A DNA stretch of 7,830 nucleotides from assembly GCA_003157675.1 (NCBI GenBank), contig PMKG01000310.1, forward strand, positions 1 to 7,830, in the 5' to 3' direction. Source of the DNA: Acidobacteriota bacterium. Lineage in GTDB: Bacteria; Acidobacteriota; Vicinamibacteria; Vicinamibacterales; Fen-181. Each line of letters opens with the position of its first letter. Within the stretch, counting starts at the first letter, position 1. The notes beneath the pieces were generated by a model. That model was not told the origin of the DNA and did no database searches. It was given only the letters and a program-made list of their open reading frames with translations. Positions 5,696-7,830 of the stretch are shown here, piece after piece. A program made the translations under genes and the position numbers.

Positions 5696-5726
5696 CGGCA
5701 GGCCTGAAGGCCCGTCCTACGTACGG
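5696..5726 (+). repeat. 31-bp direct repeat with GGCC-TGAA-GGCC hairpin, unit 2
   Basis: Second unit of the pair, with its hairpin at 5701-5712 followed by CGTCCTACGTACGG. The 13-nt gap between the units (5683-5695) differs from the sequence after unit 2. Confidence 0.8.
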
Positions 5727-5742
5727 TCCTCGCCGTCCGACC

Positions 5743-5798
5743 GTGAGCCCTGAGCCCTGAGTCTCCTGGCCTGAGCCTTGAGCCCTGAGCCTTGAGCC
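5743..5798 (+). repeat. Heptad tandem array, eight units (NTGAGCC)
   Basis: Exactly 56 bp in phase. The units are GTGAGCC, CTGAGCC, CTGAGTC, a degenerate TCCTGGC, CTGAGCC, TTGAGCC, CTGAGCC, TTGAGCC. The inverted three-unit version is at 5099-5119. It lies just upstream of the ECF-like promoter. Confidence 0.85.
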
Positions 5799-5810
5799 CT
5801 CTTCCCCCCG

Positions 5811-5838
5811 GGAACTTCCGGCTGCCCCGCTCGTCTCA
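5811..5838 (+). promoter_or_regulatory. Candidate ECF-sigma promoter for the LolA-like/BNR operon
   Basis: The -35 box GGAACTT (5811-5817) and the -10 box CGTCTCA (5832-5838) are 16 bp apart counted from GGAAC to CGTC, the classic layout for extracytoplasmic-function sigma factors. The implied start near 5845 gives a leader of about 70 nt. That would suit genes for exported proteins under envelope-stress control. An alternative sigma-70-like -10 box in GATAAACT (5844-5851) has no convincing -35 box. Confidence 0.4.
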
Positions 5839-5900
5839 CAAGAGATAAACTCGATGGGTACGTCTCGACCCGATCACCCACCGGTGTCTCGATCCACAGA

Positions 5901-5906
5901 AGGAGG
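5901..5906 (+). promoter_or_regulatory. Ribosome-binding site of the LolA-like gene
   Basis: AGGAGG, 7 nt before ATG 5914. It fixes the start at the signal-peptide methionine rather than at the in-frame ATG 5854, whose extra 20 residues are not signal-like. Confidence 0.85.
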
Positions 5907-5913
5907 CCGATTC

Positions 5914-6645
5914 ATGTTTCGCAAGATCCTGGCGGGGCTCGCCCTCGCCGCCCTGGTGGCCGTCCCCGCGTCGGCGCAGACCCTCGACGAGGTGCTCGCC
6001 AAGAACTACAAGGCCCTGGGCGGCCTCGACAAGATCAAGGCGGTGCAGACCATCCGGATGACCGGCACGATGACGGTCGGCCCGGGCATGGAAGCGCCGT
6101 TCATCCTCGAACAGAAGCGGCCCAACCTGGCGCGCATGGAGTTCACGATCCAGGGGATGACGGGCGTCCAGGCCTACGACGGCAAGGTGGGCTGGCAGCT
6201 CATGCCGTTCCAGGGCCGGAAGGACCCCGAGCCGCTCCCCGAGGACGCGATGCGGCAGATGGAGGAGCAGTCCGACTTCGACGGCCCACTAATGGACTAC
6301 AAGGCCAAGGGGAACACGGTCGAACTGGTGGGCAAGGACAAGGTCGAGGGGAGCGACGTCTACAAGCTCAAGGTGACGCTGAAGAACGGCGACCTCTTAT
6401 ACATCTACCTCGACGCCGACCAGTACCTCGAGGTGCGAACCGAGAGCAAGACCAGCGTCCGCGGCACCGACGTCGAGGGCGAGAGCACGATCGGCGATTA
6501 CAAGGAAGTCGGCGGGCTGATGTTCCCGCACGCCATGGAGCAGGGGCAGAAGGACAACCCGCAGAAGATGAAGATGACGATCAACAAGATCGAGCTCAAC
6601 GTCCCCATCGACGACGCGCGGTTCAAGATGCCGGTGGTGAAATAG
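5914..6645 (+). CDS. Exported LolA-fold, outer membrane lipoprotein-sorting-like protein
   Basis: 243 aa. Residues 1-21 are a signal peptide (MFRKILAG, hydrophobic core, cleavage after ASA). The mature part begins with the family opening LAKNYKALGGLDKIKAVQTIRMTGTM (about 28-52) and continues as alternating beta-strands: AYDGKVGWQLMPF; DYKAKGNTVELVGKDKVEG (DYKAKG, VELVGK); YKLKVTLKNGDLLYIYLDAD; a strand with GEST; then FPHAMEQGQ. This pattern is typical of the periplasmic proteins annotated as outer membrane lipoprotein-sorting proteins, abundant in Acidobacteriota. They probably bind a lipid or lipoprotein acyl chain in a beta-sandwich cavity. It is not a true LolA: there is no LolB or LolCDE nearby, and the ligand is unknown. 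Its stop is followed 10 bp later by the BNR gene, so the two are very likely one transcript. Confidence 0.88.
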   Translation: MFRKILAGLALAALVAVPASAQTLDEVLAKNYKALGGLDKIKAVQTIRMTGTMTVGPGMEAPFILEQKRPNLARMEFTIQGMTGVQAYDGKVGWQLMPFQGRKDPEPLPEDAMRQMEEQSDFDGPLMDYKAKGNTVELVGKDKVEGSDVYKLKVTLKNGDLLYIYLDADQYLEVRTESKTSVRGTDVEGESTIGDYKEVGGLMFPHAMEQGQKDNPQKMKMTINKIELNVPIDDARFKMPVVK

Positions 6646-6655
6646 GAGCCAGGCC

Positions 6656-7830
6656 ATGAAGCGAGTCCCGCTTGCCATCCTGCTGGTGGCCGTCGCACTC
6701 GTGTGCGCCGCGCCGACGTTCGCGCAAGGCGTGAAATTCGACACGGACACGCTCGGCGGCCTCGAGGCGCGGCCGATCGGTCCGGCCACGATGAGCGGAC
6801 GGATCACGGCGGTCGACGCGGTGGCCGGCGATCGCCTGACGATCTACGCCGGCACGGCCGGCGGGGGCCTGTGGCAGTCGGTGGACGGCGGGCTCGCCTT
6901 CAGGCCGATCTTCGACAAGTACAACCAGTCGATCGGCGCCGTTACCGTGGACCCGTCGAAGCCGACCACGATCTGGGTGGGCACGGGCGAGACCTGGACG
7001 CGCAACAGCGTGTCGGTGGGCGACGGCGTCTACCGGTCGACCGACGCCGGCGAGAACTGGACGAAGCTCGGTCTCGACGCCACCGAGCGGATCGCCCGCA
7101 TCTTCGTCGATCCGAAAGACAGCGCCACCGTGATGGTCTGCGCGACCGGGCACCTGTTCGACGACAGCCCGGACCGCGGCGTGTACCGCACGAAGGACGG
7201 CGGCAAGACCTGGGACAAGGTGCTGTACGTGGCGCCCGACACCGGCTGCGCCGACCTCGCGATGGAGGCCGGCGCGCCGAACGTGCTGTACGCCGCCATG
7301 TGGCAGTTCAGGCGCACGCCGTCGTTCTTCACCTCGGGCGGCCCGAAGAGCGGGCTGTTCAAATCGACCGACGGCGGGACGACCTGGCAGCCGGTCCGCA
7401 AGGGACTGCCGGAGGGCGACCTCGGGCGCATCGCGCTCGCTGTGGCTCCGTCGAAGCCGGGCCTCGTCTACGCGACGGTCGAGGCGAAGAAGACCGCGCT
7501 CTACAAGTTTGAGGACCACGGCGAGTCCTGGACGGAGGTCAACTCCTCCAGCCTCGTCAACAACCGCCCGTTCTACTTCTCGAGGATGCTGATCGACCCG
7601 TCGAACCCGAACCGGATTTACAAGATGGGGACGATCGCCGCCGTCAGCAACGACGGGGGCAGGACATTCAGCGGTCTCGGCAGCCTGAGCATCATGGGCT
7701 CCAGCTACCACAGCGACGTGCACGACATCTGGGTGAACCCGAAGAACGCCGAGCAACTCATCGTCGGCACCGACGGCGGCGTCTACGTCTCGCTCGACCG
7801 CGGCGCCGGGTGGCGGTTCGTGGCCAGCCT
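6656..7830 (+). CDS. Secreted sortilin-type BNR/Asp-box beta-propeller protein (3' partial)
   Basis: 391 complete codons, open at the window end. Residues 1-23 are a signal peptide (KRVPLAILLVAVALV core, cleavage after TFA). The rest is a beta-propeller with seven Asp-box motifs of the S/T-x-D-x-G-x-x-W/F type, at residues 75-82, 128-135, 179-186, 237-244, 285-292, 331-338 and 379-386. In the 285-292 copy Phe replaces Ser/Thr. It also carries the family features WVGTGE with RNS-like spacing (107-118), GDGVYRSTDAG and HSDVHDIWVNP (352-362). Proteins of this type in Acidobacteriota and relatives are about 1000 residues long and are often annotated as glycosyl hydrolase or VPS10/sortilin-like. 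Enzymatic activity is unproven for most. An AGGAG (6644-6648) overlaps the upstream stop codon and is 7 nt from ATG 6656, which indicates translational coupling with the LolA-like gene. Confidence 0.93.
   Translation, partial: MKRVPLAILLVAVALVCAAPTFAQGVKFDTDTLGGLEARPIGPATMSGRITAVDAVAGDRLTIYAGTAGGGLWQSVDGGLAFRPIFDKYNQSIGAVTVDPSKPTTIWVGTGETWTRNSVSVGDGVYRSTDAGENWTKLGLDATERIARIFVDPKDSATVMVCATGHLFDDSPDRGVYRTKDGGKTWDKVLYVAPDTGCADLAMEAGAPNVLYAAMWQFRRTPSFFTSGGPKSGLFKSTDGGTTWQPVRKGLPEGDLGRIALAVAPSKPGLVYATVEAKKTALYKFEDHGESWTEVNSSSLVNNRPFYFSRMLIDPSNPNRIYKMGTIAAVSNDGGRTFSGLGSLSIMGSSYHSDVHDIWVNPKNAEQLIVGTDGGVYVSLDRGAGWRFVAS

Larger units (their letters stand above)
4998..5913. other. 0.9-kb repeat-rich intergenic region
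   Basis: Divergent gap between the cytochrome (-) and the LolA-like gene (+). From left to right it holds: the cytochrome ribosome-binding site, a three-unit heptad repeat, the inverted second copy of the 70-bp element, a small signal-peptide-like ORF, a GCTCGC-GGG-GCGAGC hairpin (5385-5399), a third element with the same ends, four TGAA-loop hairpin or direct-repeat units, an eight-unit heptad array, an ECF-like promoter, and the LolA-like ribosome-binding site. No promoter for the cytochrome gene could be supported. A CTATAG at 5053-5058 has no matching -35 box. Confidence 0.7.

Noticed and set aside
5652..5726. CRISPR array
   Set aside because: Only two repeat units with a 13-nt gap, and no cas genes. 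They belong to a dispersed hairpin family.
6623..7756. Long minus-strand ORF opposite the BNR gene
   Set aside because: Low-complexity Val/Arg/His/Asp-rich translation, while the + strand shows seven Asp boxes and a signal peptide in one continuous frame.

Overview
The window is GC-rich bacterial DNA carrying five clear protein genes on the + strand, one on the - strand, and two intergenic stretches (1570-1820 and 4998-5913) packed with short dispersed repeats. The best guess for the source is an uncultured soil or sediment Acidobacteriota-like bacterium. That rests on the pairing of a LolA-fold outer membrane lipoprotein-sorting-like protein with a sortilin-type BNR-repeat exoprotein, on the high GC content, and on the style of the intergenic repeats. 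It is an inference, because no marker gene is present.

Layout. 1-1569: 3' part of a thiamine-diphosphate enzyme of the acetolactate synthase type, entering from outside the window. 1570-1820: repeat island. 1821-3976: a two-gene, translationally overlapping unit made of an Ada-like protein (AraC helix-turn-helix plus O6-alkylguanine transferase, without the usual N-terminal zinc domain) and a geranylgeranyl-reductase-family flavoprotein. 3981-4997, minus strand: an exported cytochrome c with seven CXXCH sites and one CX4CH site, ending 4 bp from the flavoprotein gene. 4998-5913: a 0.9 kb repeat-rich intergenic region with one small signal-peptide-like ORF and, at its right edge, an ECF-sigma-like promoter. 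5914-7830: a two-gene operon of secreted proteins (LolA-like, then the BNR protein, which runs off the window).

No single pathway links the genes. The flavoprotein (isoprenoid chain reduction, possibly quinone or lipid), the cytochrome and the exported pair fit an envelope or respiratory theme only loosely, and the Ada-like repair protein is an outsider in that set. The most distinctive material is the repeats. A 70-bp element (68 of 70 identical) occurs in opposite orientation on both sides of the Ada/reductase/cytochrome block. A third element at 5493-5592 has the same ends but a different core. A family of mini-hairpins keeps a T(G/A)AA loop while the 4-bp stems vary in a compensatory way. 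I found no CRISPR array, transposase, RNA gene or obvious defence system.
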